A stretch of DNA of 64,000 nucleotides, taken from Prochlorococcus sp. AG-347-J22 (GTDB lineage: Bacteria; Cyanobacteriota; Cyanobacteriia; PCC-6307; Cyanobiaceae). The notes beneath the pieces were generated by a model that worked only from the letters and a program-made list of their open reading frames with translations, did not search any database and was not told the origin of the DNA. Positions 17,519 through 27,116 of this stretch are shown here, in pieces. A program made the translations under genes and the position numbers. The DNA is taken from the NCBI GenBank assembly GCA_003279005.1, contig QCBY01000005.1:19855-83854 (forward strand), given 5' to 3'. Each line of letters opens with the position of its first letter. Position 1 is the stretch's first letter.

Positions 17519-18178
17519 TTAGATTAGTCTGATTTCTTTAAATATCTCATTAAAATTCGAAGTCCCAATACAATCTATACCTGTGTCAAATAAATCAATA
17601 ACTTGGGATAGTTTTTTTATGCCTCCAACAATTTTTATAGAATTTTGATTACCTAGAAATTTTAATATCTCAACTATATCAACATTAGAAACCGGAGTTC
17701 CAAAACCATCTCCAAATTGAAAATTTCTTATTCCTAACTCAAGGGAAATTTTTATGGCTTTTTCAAAAAGTTTTTTTTCTAGCTTTGATTTGTTAATAAT
17801 AATAGTTATTGGCAATTCTGAGGAATTAATACTTTCAATTTCAGTGCCGAAAGTGTTTAAATTATTTTTAGATAGATTGAGAAAATTAGGCATATAGTCT
17901 ATTCCACTTGCACCAGCATCTTTTGCATAGCAAACAAATTCATCAATAAAATCAAATGGTACATCAGCTAATGGATAAGAAATGAGAGTATTTATATTTA
18001 TTTCGTGATTACTTAATGTATTTTTTATATGACTTAAAAAATTAAGAGATGTAGAAACATTTTTAATATTATATTTTTTAACTATGTCGCAGTTTGCATT
18101 TAATTTTTCCCAGGATAAATAAGGGTTAATAATCGTTGCATGTATCTTTTCGTTTAATTCATAATCAATGTTTAACAT
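17519..18178 (-). CDS. deoC: DeoC-like aldolase fold protein, Schiff-base lysine apparently missing
   Basis: A TIM-barrel protein of 219 aa resembling deoxyribose-phosphate aldolase. The proton-relay Asp (E. coli D102) is matched by D94 in SGIDYMPN, and the second active-site Lys (K201) by K182 in SIKIVGGIKK. The Schiff-base Lys motif (IKTSTG in E. coli, K167) aligns with NFQFGDGFG (152-160), where no lysine is present; Q154 takes its place. Spacing between the three sites supports this hand alignment. The normal aldolase mechanism would then be unavailable, so the protein may have a changed or non-catalytic role. It sits between hpf and recO with tight spacing. Confidence 0.7.
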   Translation of the reverse strand: MLNIDYELNEKIHATIINPYLSWEKLNANCDIVKKYNIKNVSTSLNFLSHIKNTLSNHEININTLISYPLADVPFDFIDEFVCYAKDAGASGIDYMPNFLNLSKNNLNTFGTEIESINSSELPITIIINKSKLEKKLFEKAIKISLELGIRNFQFGDGFGTPVSNVDIVEILKFLGNQNSIKIVGGIKKLSQVIDLFDTGIDCIGTSNFNEIFKEIRLI

Positions 18179-18185
18179 TTTAAAA

Positions 18186-18770
18186 TTATTTAGACTGGAT
18201 TAATCCATATCCACCATGGTTTCTTTTATAAATAACTTTAAGTTTATTATTTTTTTTACTTCTAAAAAAATAAAAATCGTGATCAATTAAATCTAATTGT
18301 TTTCTGGCCTCTTCTAAAGAAATAGGAGCCATTTCAAAATATTTATTTTTAATAGATGGTTCGGGTAATCTAGCCTTGCTCTCTTGATTGAAGATATCTC
18401 TTCCTAAAGAAACTGTTTGTTCAGTTTCATCTAAAAATGAATTTTTATTTTTTACAAAGTTATTATGAAATGTCTTTTGATTCCTTTCTTTATATTTACG
18501 TAATTTTCTGCAAAGTTTATTTGAAACCAAATCAATACTCGAATACAGATTCTCTGTTTTTTCTTCAGCCCTGATAATAGTCCCATTTGCAAAAATTGTG
18601 ACTTCAGCTGTTTGGAATGAAACTCTTGGATTCTTTTCGACTGAAAGATGTATATCTGCTTCTTTAACGATATCCTTATAATGATGTATCGCTTTTTTTA
18701 TCTTTGCTTCAGTATATTCTTTCAATGCAACTGTGAGTTCAAGATTCTTTCCATGAATTAAAATTTTCAT
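18186..18770 (-). CDS. hpf: Long-form ribosome hibernation promoting factor (LrtA/HPF)
   Basis: Binds idle ribosomes and promotes 100S dimers in dark or stressed cells; the cyanobacterial homologue is the light-repressed LrtA. The N-terminal S30AE domain spans roughly residues 1-100 (MKILIHGKNLELTVALKEYTE, then NPRVSFQTAEVTIFANG). A linker leads to the C-terminal dimerisation domain ending near LDLIDHDFYFFRSKKNNKLKVIYKR. The 194-aa length marks it as the long form. It leads a minus-strand run hpf-deoC-recO and is divergent from lipB. Confidence 0.93.
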   Translation of the reverse strand: MKILIHGKNLELTVALKEYTEAKIKKAIHHYKDIVKEADIHLSVEKNPRVSFQTAEVTIFANGTIIRAEEKTENLYSSIDLVSNKLCRKLRKYKERNQKTFHNNFVKNKNSFLDETEQTVSLGRDIFNQESKARLPEPSIKNKYFEMAPISLEEARKQLDLIDHDFYFFRSKKNNKLKVIYKRNHGGYGLIQSK

Positions 18771-18815
18771 AATAACTCTAAAAAATATTTTCTTACTTCC
18801 TAAATCTACTTAAAT

Positions 18816-19460
18816 ATGATTAATAGAACATCAATAATTAAACAACCTGATAAAATTTCATATTTTAATGATGTATATAAATTACAAAAAAAGTATCAAG
18901 AAGAATTAATTTCAGGAAAATCAAAAAAGAATCTTATTTGGTTAGGAGAACATCAACTTTGTTATACCTTGGGAAGAGGATCAAATACCGGTAACTTGCT
19001 TTTCGCATTAGATGAACAAGATGTATTTAAAATTGATAGAGGTGGAGAGGTAACATGCCATATGCCAGGACAGTTAGTCACTTATTTGGTTTTAGATCTG
19101 AATAGTTTTAACAAAGATTTAAATTGGTACTTAAGAAAAATTGAAGAAATAATCATTAAAGTTCTTAGTAGTTTTAATATTAATTGCTCAACTAAAAAGG
19201 GATTTACTGGGGTCTGGATTGGAGAAAGGAAGATTGCTTCGATTGGGATTGGATGCAAAAGATGGGTAACAATTCACGGCTTCTCAATAAACGTTAACTG
19301 TAAATTAGAAAATTTTGATAGAATTATTCCTTGCGGTATTGATGGCTGCCAAATGGCAAATATGAATGATTACTCTAAAAATTTAGATATCAAAGAAGTT
19401 AAGAAAATTGTTAAAAAAATAATTCAGGAAGAATTTAATTTTAAATTGGTATCAGAATAG
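18816..19460 (+). CDS. lipB: Lipoyl(octanoyl) transferase
   Basis: Transfers octanoate from acyl carrier protein to lipoyl domains, the first step of lipoate synthesis. Visible are the [21 protein letters not shown] segment (near residue 71), the catalytic lysine region [11 protein letters not shown], and the catalytic cysteine in RIIPCGIDG (about 169-177). The length is 214 aa. Its product is needed by the lipoyl-bearing pyruvate dehydrogenase E2 encoded 3 kb downstream. Confidence 0.94.
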   Translation: MINRTSIIKQPDKISYFNDVYKLQKKYQEELISGKSKKNLIWLGEHQLCYTLGRGSNTGNLLFALDEQDVFKIDRGGEVTCHMPGQLVTYLVLDLNSFNKDLNWYLRKIEEIIIKVLSSFNINCSTKKGFTGVWIGERKIASIGIGCKRWVTIHGFSINVNCKLENFDRIIPCGIDGCQMANMNDYSKNLDIKEVKKIVKKIIQEEFNFKLVSE

Positions 19461-19489
19461 AAATAAAAGGCTTGTTGAAAATTTTAAAA

Positions 19490-21415
19490 ATGAATGATCA
19501 AGCATATTGGCCCGCGACTAAATCTCTTATAAAAAATGAAAAATTTACCATATTAGAAAAGCATATAAATAACCTTGAACATGTTGATCAAATATGGGAA
19601 TACTTAAAATCTAAATGCGGAAATACTTTAGCTATTAATGATTTGAGAGGAAAAAATAAAGAAAAATATTCCTACTCTGAGTTAGCTAATTTAATCACTA
19701 AAGCCTCAATTTCTTTTAAAAATTATGGATTAGTTAAAGGAGATGTTGTTTCATTAATATCTGAAAACTCACCAAGATGGTTAATTGCTGATCAAGGATT
19801 GATGAGATTAGGTGCTATTAATGCTGTAAGAGGAATTAATTCACCTGCGGTAGAATTAGACTATATAATTGAACATTCTAATTCTGTTGGACTTATAGTT
19901 CAATCCAAGAAAGTTTGGTTGAAATTAAATAAAAAAGATGAATTAAAAAAAAGATTAAAGTTTTTAATTAATCTAGAGGATGAGCAATTTGAAGATTTAA
20001 TAAATTGGCCTGAATTTATCAAAGCAGGAGATCAAGATTATTTTAAAAATAATAGTTCTAAAAAAGATAATAATCAGATTAATGATATAGCAAGCATTCT
20101 CTACACCTCAGGAACAACAGGCAAGCCAAAAGGCGTTCCCCTAACACATGGAAATTTTTTACATCAAATTATAAATCTTGCGAGAATTGCCGATCCAAAA
20201 CCCGGCACTTCTGTCTTGAGCGTATTACCTATCTGGCATTCATATGAAAGAAGTGCCGAATATTTCTTTTTTTCATGTGGATGTACTCAATTTTATACAA
20301 ATCCAAAGTTCTTGAAAGATGATATTAAAAAAGTCAAGCCAGTTGTCATGGCAACTGTTCCTAGGTTATGGGAGGCTATTCATGATGGTTTCTTCTTAGC
20401 TTTAAAAAAAATGCCGCCTAAAAAACAAGGAATCATAAAGTTTTTGATAAAAAACAGTTCTATTTTTAAAAGAAATCTTAGAAAGATCAGAAATCTAGAA
20501 ATTAATCAAGTCAGTTTCTTAGCCAAAATTCCTTTGACAATATCTGTCATGAGTAGATTGTTTTTACATAAGTTATCTTCTACTTTTTTGTGGCCAAGTA
20601 TCTTGAAGCAATTATGTGGAGAAAAACTTAAATTTCCTATTAATGGGGGAGGTGCTTTACCTGAACATGTTGATTTGTTTTTTGAATCTTTAGGTATAGA
20701 TGTTTTGGTAGGTTACGGATTAACAGAAACTAGTCCAGTACTTACTTGTAGGAGAAGAGAACTAAATGTGAGGGGATCTTCGGGGCAGCCTTTGGCATTT
20801 ACTGAAATTAAAATTATGAATGAGGGAAAAGATAAGATTTTGAGATTTAGGGAGATAGGTAAGATTTTTGTTAAAGGACCGCAAGTGATGAAGGGTTATT
20901 TGAATAATGTTTCAGCTACAAAGGCTGTTTTATCAAAAGATGGTTGGTTTGATACTGGAGATTTAGGTTTTCTTATCCCAAATGGATCTTTAGTCATAAC
21001 AGGGAGAGCAAAAGATACAATAGTACTTTCTAGTGGAGAGAATATTGAGCCTAATCCCTTAGAAACTGAAATTCTTAGTTCTGAATTTATTAATCAAGTT
21101 CAATTAGTTGGTCAAGATAAAAAATGTTTAACTGCGCTTGTTTGTCCAAATATAGAATTAGTAGAAACTAAATTCTTTGTGAATGATGTTTCCAAATTAA
21201 ATTCGAATAAAAATATTCGTTTATTTTTTAAATCTCAGATAAACAATTTGCTAAAAAATAGAACAGGAGCAAGATTTGAGGAACAGATATTAGATTGCTA
21301 TTTTGTTGAGGCTTTTACTTTAGAAAATGGTTTGTTGACACAAACTCTTAAACAGAAAAGAAGAGAAATTGTGGATTTGTATTCAACACAAATAGAAGAA
21401 ATGTATAAAAAATAA
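19490..21415 (+). CDS. fadD: Long-chain acyl-CoA/acyl-ACP synthetase (AMP-binding)
   Basis: An adenylate-forming enzyme that activates free fatty acids. The AMP-binding signature YTSGTTGKPKGVPLTHGNF lies near residue 205, with GYGLTETSPV and the hinge region DTGDLGFL further on. In cyanobacteria this single homologue usually acts as acyl-ACP synthetase (Aas), recycling fatty acids released from membranes. An in-frame TTG at 19472 would add six residues (MLKILK); the ATG at 19490 gives MNDQAYWPATK and is preferred. Following lipB by about 30 bases, it may share its transcript. Confidence 0.9.
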   Translation: MNDQAYWPATKSLIKNEKFTILEKHINNLEHVDQIWEYLKSKCGNTLAINDLRGKNKEKYSYSELANLITKASISFKNYGLVKGDVVSLISENSPRWLIADQGLMRLGAINAVRGINSPAVELDYIIEHSNSVGLIVQSKKVWLKLNKKDELKKRLKFLINLEDEQFEDLINWPEFIKAGDQDYFKNNSSKKDNNQINDIASILYTSGTTGKPKGVPLTHGNFLHQIINLARIADPKPGTSVLSVLPIWHSYERSAEYFFFSCGCTQFYTNPKFLKDDIKKVKPVVMATVPRLWEAIHDGFFLALKKMPPKKQGIIKFLIKNSSIFKRNLRKIRNLEINQVSFLAKIPLTISVMSRLFLHKLSSTFLWPSILKQLCGEKLKFPINGGGALPEHVDLFFESLGIDVLVGYGLTETSPVLTCRRRELNVRGSSGQPLAFTEIKIMNEGKDKILRFREIGKIFVKGPQVMKGYLNNVSATKAVLSKDGWFDTGDLGFLIPNGSLVITGRAKDTIVLSSGENIEPNPLETEILSSEFINQVQLVGQDKKCLTALVCPNIELVETKFFVNDVSKLNSNKNIRLFFKSQINNLLKNRTGARFEEQILDCYFVEAFTLENGLLTQTLKQKRREIVDLYSTQIEEMYKK

Positions 21416-21473
21416 ATTAGAAAAGGAAAATTCTTTTTCATATCTTTATATTAAAAGGGTAATTTAATTTTTT

Positions 21474-21920
21474 ATGGAAACAAAAACCTCTATATCTATC
21501 AAACGCTCAATAGCCATAAAAGCTATTGTTACCCCTACTTGGAAAGAAGATGCTGAGAAGGAGCTAAGTAATGCGATTTCGACAGTGGATCAACAATTGT
21601 CACAACTTGAACAAGAAGGTCAACAAATAGTGAGTAATATAAGATCCCAGTCATTAAATCCATTAGATCCCAGAGTTCAAGAGCAAGTTGGCCAAGTTCA
21701 GCAACAAGTTGCTGCAAAGAGGAACGAACTAGAAGAGCAAAAAAGAAATCTTTTGCAACAACAAAGCCAAGTTCGTGATTTAAAAATGGATGAGATTGTT
21801 GAGCAAGGTCAAGTTGATAGTTTTTGTGATGTCTCCGTTGGAGATAATCTTATTGATAAGATGCAAGTTTCAATAACAGTAAAAGATGGGATAATTCAAT
21901 CTATAAATAATAATAAATAG
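21474..21920 (+). CDS. YlqD-like coiled-coil protein
   Basis: A 148-aa protein with an N-terminal strand (SISIKRSIAIKAIVTP), a long Gln/Glu-rich coiled coil (about residues 26-105) and a C-terminal strand region (VSVGDNLIDKMQVSITVKDG). This matches my recollection of the YlqD family, whose function is unknown. The mix of a coiled coil between two short beta regions suggests an oligomeric structural protein. It stands alone between the acyl-ligase and the E2 gene. Confidence 0.75.
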   Translation: METKTSISIKRSIAIKAIVTPTWKEDAEKELSNAISTVDQQLSQLEQEGQQIVSNIRSQSLNPLDPRVQEQVGQVQQQVAAKRNELEEQKRNLLQQQSQVRDLKMDEIVEQGQVDSFCDVSVGDNLIDKMQVSITVKDGIIQSINNNK

Positions 21921-22013
21921 AATAATTAAATAAATTTAAGATTTTAATTCCTTTTTGAATGTAAATCATAGTTTCTTTGGAGCTATTTTTTTGTAAAATA
22001 CTTACATAACAAC

Positions 22014-22040
22014 CTTTAAGAATTTTCCAAGTTCTTAAAG
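22014..22040 (+). other. Perfect 9-bp hairpin in the pyruvate dehydrogenase E2 leader
   Basis: CTTTAAGAA (22014-22022) and TTCTTAAAG (22032-22040) form a perfect inverted repeat with a 9-base loop, 27 bases before the E2 start codon. There is no T-run after it. A TAAAAT sequence at 21995-22000 upstream could be a -10 element, placing the hairpin in the 5' leader. It could equally be an operator palindrome. Confidence 0.35.
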
Positions 22041-22066
22041 CTATTAAATCACTAAAAATCTATCTG

Positions 22067-23440
22067 ATGTCTCACGAAATATTTATGCCAGCTCTTAGTT
22101 CTACTATGACTGAAGGAAAAATTGTTGAATGGTTAAAGAATCCTGGAGATAAAGTTGAAAGAGGAGAATCTGTTTTAGTTGTTGAATCAGATAAAGCCGA
22201 TATGGATGTTGAATCTTTCCAAGATGGATATCTTGCAGCAGTATTAATGCCAGCTGGTAGTACAGCCCCAGTTGGGGAAACAATTGGACTAATTGTAGAG
22301 AACGAGGATGAAATAGCACCTGTACAAGAACAAAGTAAAGGGAAACATAATGAAGGATTTAGTTCTGATCAACTTGAATTACCAAATAAAAAATCTGAAA
22401 TAAAAGAAGATAAACAAAAAGATTTTCCACAAATTAAGGAGCGAGAAGTCGAATTTAAAAGGGAAAAAGTGCTTACTCCCTCTAATGAAATTCAATTTAA
22501 TGCATCGACAAGTAATAATTCTTCAAGAGTAATAGCATCTCCAAAGGCAAAAAAACTTGCTTCTACAATGGGGATTGACTTGGCAAAAGTAAATGGATCA
22601 GGACCTCATGGGAGGATTCAGGCCGATGATGTGTTGAAGGCAAATGGCCAACCTGTTTCTATTCCATGGATAGGAGAGGGGACCTCTCATGCAAAAATTG
22701 CCAATTCCAGTTCCCATGTTCAAGTTGAAATTAAGTCAGAGACATTAGGGACATGTTTTGGTAAACCTGGAGAAACTGTTCAATTTAATACTCTTCAGAA
22801 TGCTGTCAATAAGAATATGGAATCTAGTTTAAATGTCCCTTGTTTTAGAGTGGGTTATTCAATTGATACTGATAAATTGGATAATTTTTATAAGAAAGTA
22901 AAGCGAAATGGAGTTACTATGACTGCATTATTAGTTAAAGCAGTTGCAAAGACACTTAAAAAACATCCCCAAGTTAATTCAAGCTTTTCAGAAAAAGGAA
23001 TTTCTTATCCTGAAAACATAAATATTGCTGTAGCTGTTGCTATGGAAGACGGGGGATTGATAACTCCAGTATTAAAAGAACCTTGTAATACAGATTTATT
23101 TGAATTATCTAGAGAGTGGAAAGATCTTGTGAAAAGATCTAGAGCAAAACAATTAGAACCAGATGAATACTCAACAGGAACATTTACGTTGTCTAATTTA
23201 GGAATGTTTGGTGTTGACAGATTTGATGCAATACTTCCGCCAGGTACGGGTGCTATTTTAGCTATAGCATCATCGAAGCCAACAGTTGTTGCTAATGATG
23301 ATGGCTCAATATCTGTTAAAAAAATAATGCAGGTAAATTTAACTGCTGACCATAGAGTTATTTATGGTGCTGATGGTGCTTCATTCTTAAAAGACTTGTC
23401 TTATCTCATTGAAAACGAGCCAGAGAATCTAATATCATAA
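22067..23440 (+). CDS. pdhC: Pyruvate dehydrogenase E2 (dihydrolipoamide acetyltransferase)
   Basis: The acetyltransferase core of the pyruvate dehydrogenase complex, making acetyl-CoA. The N-terminal lipoyl domain (1-80) carries the lipoyl lysine in VESDKADMDVE (K45); a charged linker is followed by the E1/E3-binding domain (VIASPKAKKLASTMGIDL, about 156-175) and the catalytic domain ending with LTADHRVIYGADGASFL. At 457 aa it has a single lipoyl domain, as usual in cyanobacteria. The E1 and E3 genes are not in this window. Confidence 0.94.
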   Translation: MSHEIFMPALSSTMTEGKIVEWLKNPGDKVERGESVLVVESDKADMDVESFQDGYLAAVLMPAGSTAPVGETIGLIVENEDEIAPVQEQSKGKHNEGFSSDQLELPNKKSEIKEDKQKDFPQIKEREVEFKREKVLTPSNEIQFNASTSNNSSRVIASPKAKKLASTMGIDLAKVNGSGPHGRIQADDVLKANGQPVSIPWIGEGTSHAKIANSSSHVQVEIKSETLGTCFGKPGETVQFNTLQNAVNKNMESSLNVPCFRVGYSIDTDKLDNFYKKVKRNGVTMTALLVKAVAKTLKKHPQVNSSFSEKGISYPENINIAVAVAMEDGGLITPVLKEPCNTDLFELSREWKDLVKRSRAKQLEPDEYSTGTFTLSNLGMFGVDRFDAILPPGTGAILAIASSKPTVVANDDGSISVKKIMQVNLTADHRVIYGADGASFLKDLSYLIENEPENLIS

Positions 23441-23446
23441 TTTCAA

Positions 23447-24568
23447 TTGAATTTTGAAATTCATAATCAAGAAATAGATCATAAACTTGAAGCTTATGAT
23501 TATTTTCTTGATGAGTCATTAATTGCAGATAAACCTTCTAAAGTTAGGCATGAATCTCGACTAATGATAGTTAGAGATAATGCATTAGAAGAAAACTTTT
23601 CAACAAATAAAAATACTAAGGATCTCTTAGATGAACTTAGAGAAGGGGATCTGGTAGTTATAAATGATACGAAGGTGATGAAAGCAAGGTTAAAGGTTGA
23701 ATTGGAAAATGGAAGATTAGTCGAATTATTGGTATTGGAGAAATCAGACGAATCTACTTGGCTATGTTTGGCAAAGCCTGCGAAAAAATTAAAAATAAAT
23801 AAAAAATTAAATTTAAAATCACCCTTGGCAAAAGATATAAAGTTGAATGTTTCTGGGATTGATAAAGAAACTGGAGGAAGATTTATTAAGTTTCCAGAAA
23901 ATATCAATGATCTCATTTCAATGAATACCTTTCTTGATATCTATGGAGAAATACCCCTCCCTCCCTATATAAAAAGTGCCGAAGAAAAATCTTTTCATGA
24001 AAATAGTTATCAAACTGAGTATGCATGTAATCCTGGAGCAGTCGCCGCCCCAACAGCAGGATTACATTTAAGTAAAAGTCTTATTTCAAATTTAAAAAAA
24101 AAAGGTATTTTGGTCATGCCTATTACTTTGCATGTAGGTTATGGGACATTCAAGCCAATTGATCAAGAAGATTTGTCTAATTTAAAACTTCATAAAGAGT
24201 GGGTTAGCGTTAGTAGGAAAGTAGTAGAAGAAATAAAAAAAATAAAAAAGTCAGACAGAAGAGTAATAGCAATAGGAACTACTAGCGTAAGAGCACTTGA
24301 AAGTTCTTATTCAGATAAAATGGAAGACTTTGTTCCTATAGCTAAGTATGTTGATTTAGTAATTAAGCCAGGTTATAAATTCAAGGTAGTTGATGGATTA
24401 TTAACCAATTTTCATCTCCCAAAGAGTTCATTATTACTTCTAGTAAGCGCAATGATTGGTAGAGAAAGGTTATTAGATCTATATAAAAAAGCCATAAAAG
24501 AAAAATTTAGATTTTTCTCTTATGGCGATGCTATGTATATTTCACCAGATTCATTTCTGGATAAATAA
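23447..24568 (+). CDS. queA: S-adenosylmethionine:tRNA ribosyltransferase-isomerase
   Basis: Transfers and rearranges ribose from AdoMet to preQ1 at tRNA position 34 in queuosine synthesis. Family segments seen are GDLVVINDTKVMKARLK, GEIPLPPYIKS, NPGAVAAPTAGLHLS and LITNFHLPKSSLLLLVSA-like sequence (LLTNFHLPKSSLLLLVSA). At 373 aa it is full length. The start is TTG at 23447, six bases after the E2 stop. It ends close to the convergent cysK. Confidence 0.93.
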   Translation: MNFEIHNQEIDHKLEAYDYFLDESLIADKPSKVRHESRLMIVRDNALEENFSTNKNTKDLLDELREGDLVVINDTKVMKARLKVELENGRLVELLVLEKSDESTWLCLAKPAKKLKINKKLNLKSPLAKDIKLNVSGIDKETGGRFIKFPENINDLISMNTFLDIYGEIPLPPYIKSAEEKSFHENSYQTEYACNPGAVAAPTAGLHLSKSLISNLKKKGILVMPITLHVGYGTFKPIDQEDLSNLKLHKEWVSVSRKVVEEIKKIKKSDRRVIAIGTTSVRALESSYSDKMEDFVPIAKYVDLVIKPGYKFKVVDGLLTNFHLPKSSLLLLVSAMIGRERLLDLYKKAIKEKFRFFSYGDAMYISPDSFLDK

Positions 24569-24573
24569 AAATT

Positions 24574-25560
24574 TTAAGCTTTAACTGGTTCCTCAATTAT
24601 GCCACTTGGGACTTCAGTAAACATTATTGATGATAAATATCTTTCCGCTAAATCAGGAAGAACAACAACAATGGTCTTGCCTGCATATTCATCTTGTTCA
24701 GCTAATTTAACAGCAGCAGCAGCAGCAGCTCCACAAGATATACCAACGAGCAAGCCTTCCTCTTTAGCTAATCTTAAAGCCATGTCTATAGATTCATCGT
24801 TAGTAACTTGTTCAACTTTGTCAACAATTGATAAATCAAGATTTTTCGGGATAAACCCTGCCCCGATTCCTTGAATTTTATGTGGTCCTGATTTCACTTC
24901 CTCTCCATTAAGTGTTTGAGTAATAACAGGGCTATGTGATGGTTCAACGGCTACAGAAGTAATATTTTTACCCTTTTCTTGTTTAATGTATCTTGAGACT
25001 CCTGTTATTGTTCCACCTGTTCCTACTCCGGCAACTAAAACATCAATCGCACCATCACAATCATCCCAAATTTCAGGACCTGTTGTTTTGAAATGAATTT
25101 CTGGGTTTGCTGGATTATCAAACTGACCTGGCATAAAATATTGAGAGGGGTTGCTATCTGCAATCTCTTTAGCTTTAGCAATTGCTCCTGGCATACCTTT
25201 AGAAGCCTCTGTTAAAACAATTTCGGCCCCTAATACTGCCATCACTCTTCTCCTCTCTATTGACATAGATTCTGGCATCGTAAGGATTAATTTATAACCT
25301 CTTGCTGACGCAGTAAAAGCAAGAGCAATTCCAGTATTCCCAGATGTAGGCTCAACTATTGTTTTGTCCTTTGTGAGTTTCCCACTTTTCTCAGCGTCCC
25401 ATATCATGTTTGCACCAATTCTGCATTTAACACTATAAGCAGGATTTCTTCCTTCAATTTTTGCTAAAACAGTGGCTTTAGCATTTTTGGTAACTGACTT
25501 TAACTTTACTAATGGAGTGTTTCCGATAGCAAAACTGTTGTCCTCATAAATTTTTGCCAT
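24574..25560 (-). CDS. cysK: Cysteine synthase A (O-acetylserine sulfhydrylase)
   Basis: Makes cysteine from O-acetylserine and sulfide with PLP. The PLP lysine is K45 in [11 protein letters not shown]; the phosphate loop is [10 protein letters not shown] and the substrate loop is [13 protein letters not shown]. The 328-aa length is typical. It is downstream of two trans-sulfuration-type genes on the same strand, forming a sulfur amino acid cluster (about 80 bases between). Confidence 0.95.
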   Translation of the reverse strand: MAKIYEDNSFAIGNTPLVKLKSVTKNAKATVLAKIEGRNPAYSVKCRIGANMIWDAEKSGKLTKDKTIVEPTSGNTGIALAFTASARGYKLILTMPESMSIERRRVMAVLGAEIVLTEASKGMPGAIAKAKEIADSNPSQYFMPGQFDNPANPEIHFKTTGPEIWDDCDGAIDVLVAGVGTGGTITGVSRYIKQEKGKNITSVAVEPSHSPVITQTLNGEEVKSGPHKIQGIGAGFIPKNLDLSIVDKVEQVTNDESIDMALRLAKEEGLLVGISCGAAAAAAVKLAEQDEYAGKTIVVVLPDLAERYLSSIMFTEVPSGIIEEPVKA

Positions 25561-25643
25561 TTATTTATTTAGAATATACATTAATACTAACTATTTTTCA
25601 GAAAAAAGAGTATATAAGTTTCTATACGGTAAATACTAGGGAT

Positions 25644-27113
25644 TTAAAAATTATTTAATGCTTCAGAAAAGATGCTCCATAAGTGATCTTTATCTTCTAG
25701 TCCCACTGATACTCTTAAAAGGTGCGAAGGTATACCAAAACTTTCAGCCCACTCCAATTCTTCATAATGAGCTAATAAAACATAAGGACATACAAGTGTG
25801 AAATTTGTACCTAAACTAGGTCCTTTGGATATTTGTAGAGAATCATAAAACTTTTTAGCTTTCTCTATTCCTCCTTTTAATTCGAACGATAATAAGCAAC
25901 CATATCCCCCCTCTGAAGTAAGTATAGAATTGAAATTCGGGCAATTTTCTGGATGAAAAATATTTTTTATCTCTTTGTGGTTTTCTAATCTTTTTTTTAA
26001 TTCCAAACAGGCTTTATTTTGCTCAAAAACTCTTTGATTTACGTCTCTACTAACTTGTTCTAGAGAGACTACATCTCCATCTGAAAGAATTGGAAGATTA
26101 ATTTCCTTTAATACATTTCTAAACTGATCAATCCATCTGCTTTTTGGATTTAGTATTAATGAGCCAGCAAGAATATCTCCGCTACCTGAAAAGATTTTTG
26201 TAAGTGAAGTAAAAACAATATCTGCATGCTCTAGGGAATTTATATTCAAATTTGAACCAATAGTATCGTCTACTATCACGGGGATATTAAATTTATTTGC
26301 TATTTTTGAAACTTTTTTTATATTTACACATTTAAGCATTGGATTACTTGGTAATTCAATAATCAAGGCTGCTGGATTTATTCTTATTATTTCTAACTCA
26401 ATATCCTTGCAATTTTCTTCTGTTATTAGCTTGGCTCCATGAAAAATATGCATTGGCAATTTAAGTACATCAACATATGGGAAACCAATTTGAAGTGTAG
26501 GTCTTTCGGGAAATAATTTATATATAATTTCTAATGAAGTGTATAACGCAGACATGCCAGATGAAGTTAGGTGTATATCATTAGAGTTTGTTTTTGTAAA
26601 TTTAGAAATTCTATTTTTTATTCTCTGATTACTTTCATAGACTAAAGATTTTGAAGGGTAATCTTCAAGGCCTAATTCAATTGCTGCCGCTCTTGAAGAT
26701 AGACCAAGACCAGTATGTTGCCAAAAGGATCTTGCATATATGCTTGCTGATTCTTTAGTAATTAATAATGTAAAATTATGTCTTCTTTCTATATAAGAAT
26801 ATCTTTCAAAAGTATTCTTATCACAGTATTTTTTTGCTTTTAAAGCTATTCTTTCATCTGGATAAGGCCAGATACTTTGATTATTGAATTTACTTTCTTT
26901 TTTTGTCTTTTCACATAATCTTTTTACTAAAGGATTGAGTCCAAAACGAGGATATATTGACCTTAATGCTTCTATGCATTTTGGATTTTTTTCCTCATAG
27001 TTAATTACATCATTCCAAGTTGGTAAAGCTACAGATACAGCATGCTTACTATCGGGAATCGAAAATCCCAACTCTAAGTTTTTCCATATTGGATTTTTAA
27101 GTAAATCTCTCAA
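25644..27113 (-). CDS. Cys/Met metabolism PLP enzyme, cystathionine gamma-synthase-like (long form)
   Basis: A 489-aa member of the Cys/Met metabolism PLP-dependent family, about 100 residues longer than usual because of an N-terminal extension (residues about 1-125). The core has PVIVDDTIGSN with the PLP-facing Asp, then FTSLTKIFSGSGDILAG with the Schiff-base lysine in SLTK. It is more divergent than its upstream neighbour, from which it is separated by 3 bases. Conversion of activated homoserine and cysteine to cystathionine is plausible; the division of labour between the two tandem enzymes cannot be read from sequence. Confidence 0.8.
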   Translation of the reverse strand: MRDLLKNPIWKNLELGFSIPDSKHAVSVALPTWNDVINYEEKNPKCIEALRSIYPRFGLNPLVKRLCEKTKKESKFNNQSIWPYPDERIALKAKKYCDKNTFERYSYIERRHNFTLLITKESASIYARSFWQHTGLGLSSRAAAIELGLEDYPSKSLVYESNQRIKNRISKFTKTNSNDIHLTSSGMSALYTSLEIIYKLFPERPTLQIGFPYVDVLKLPMHIFHGAKLITEENCKDIELEIIRINPAALIIELPSNPMLKCVNIKKVSKIANKFNIPVIVDDTIGSNLNINSLEHADIVFTSLTKIFSGSGDILAGSLILNPKSRWIDQFRNVLKEINLPILSDGDVVSLEQVSRDVNQRVFEQNKACLELKKRLENHKEIKNIFHPENCPNFNSILTSEGGYGCLLSFELKGGIEKAKKFYDSLQISKGPSLGTNFTLVCPYVLLAHYEELEWAESFGIPSHLLRVSVGLEDKDHLWSIFSEALNNF

Positions 27114-27116
27114 TTT

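Noticed and set aside
21993..22004. NtcA-like site GTA-N7-TAC upstream of pdhC
   Set aside because: The canonical NtcA spacing is eight bases; here it is seven, and the sequence is easily met by chance in AT-rich DNA.
23500..23916. Long minus-strand open frames inside queA, rsmB and other genes
   Set aside because: They mirror well-identified genes on the other strand and show no family motif of their own.
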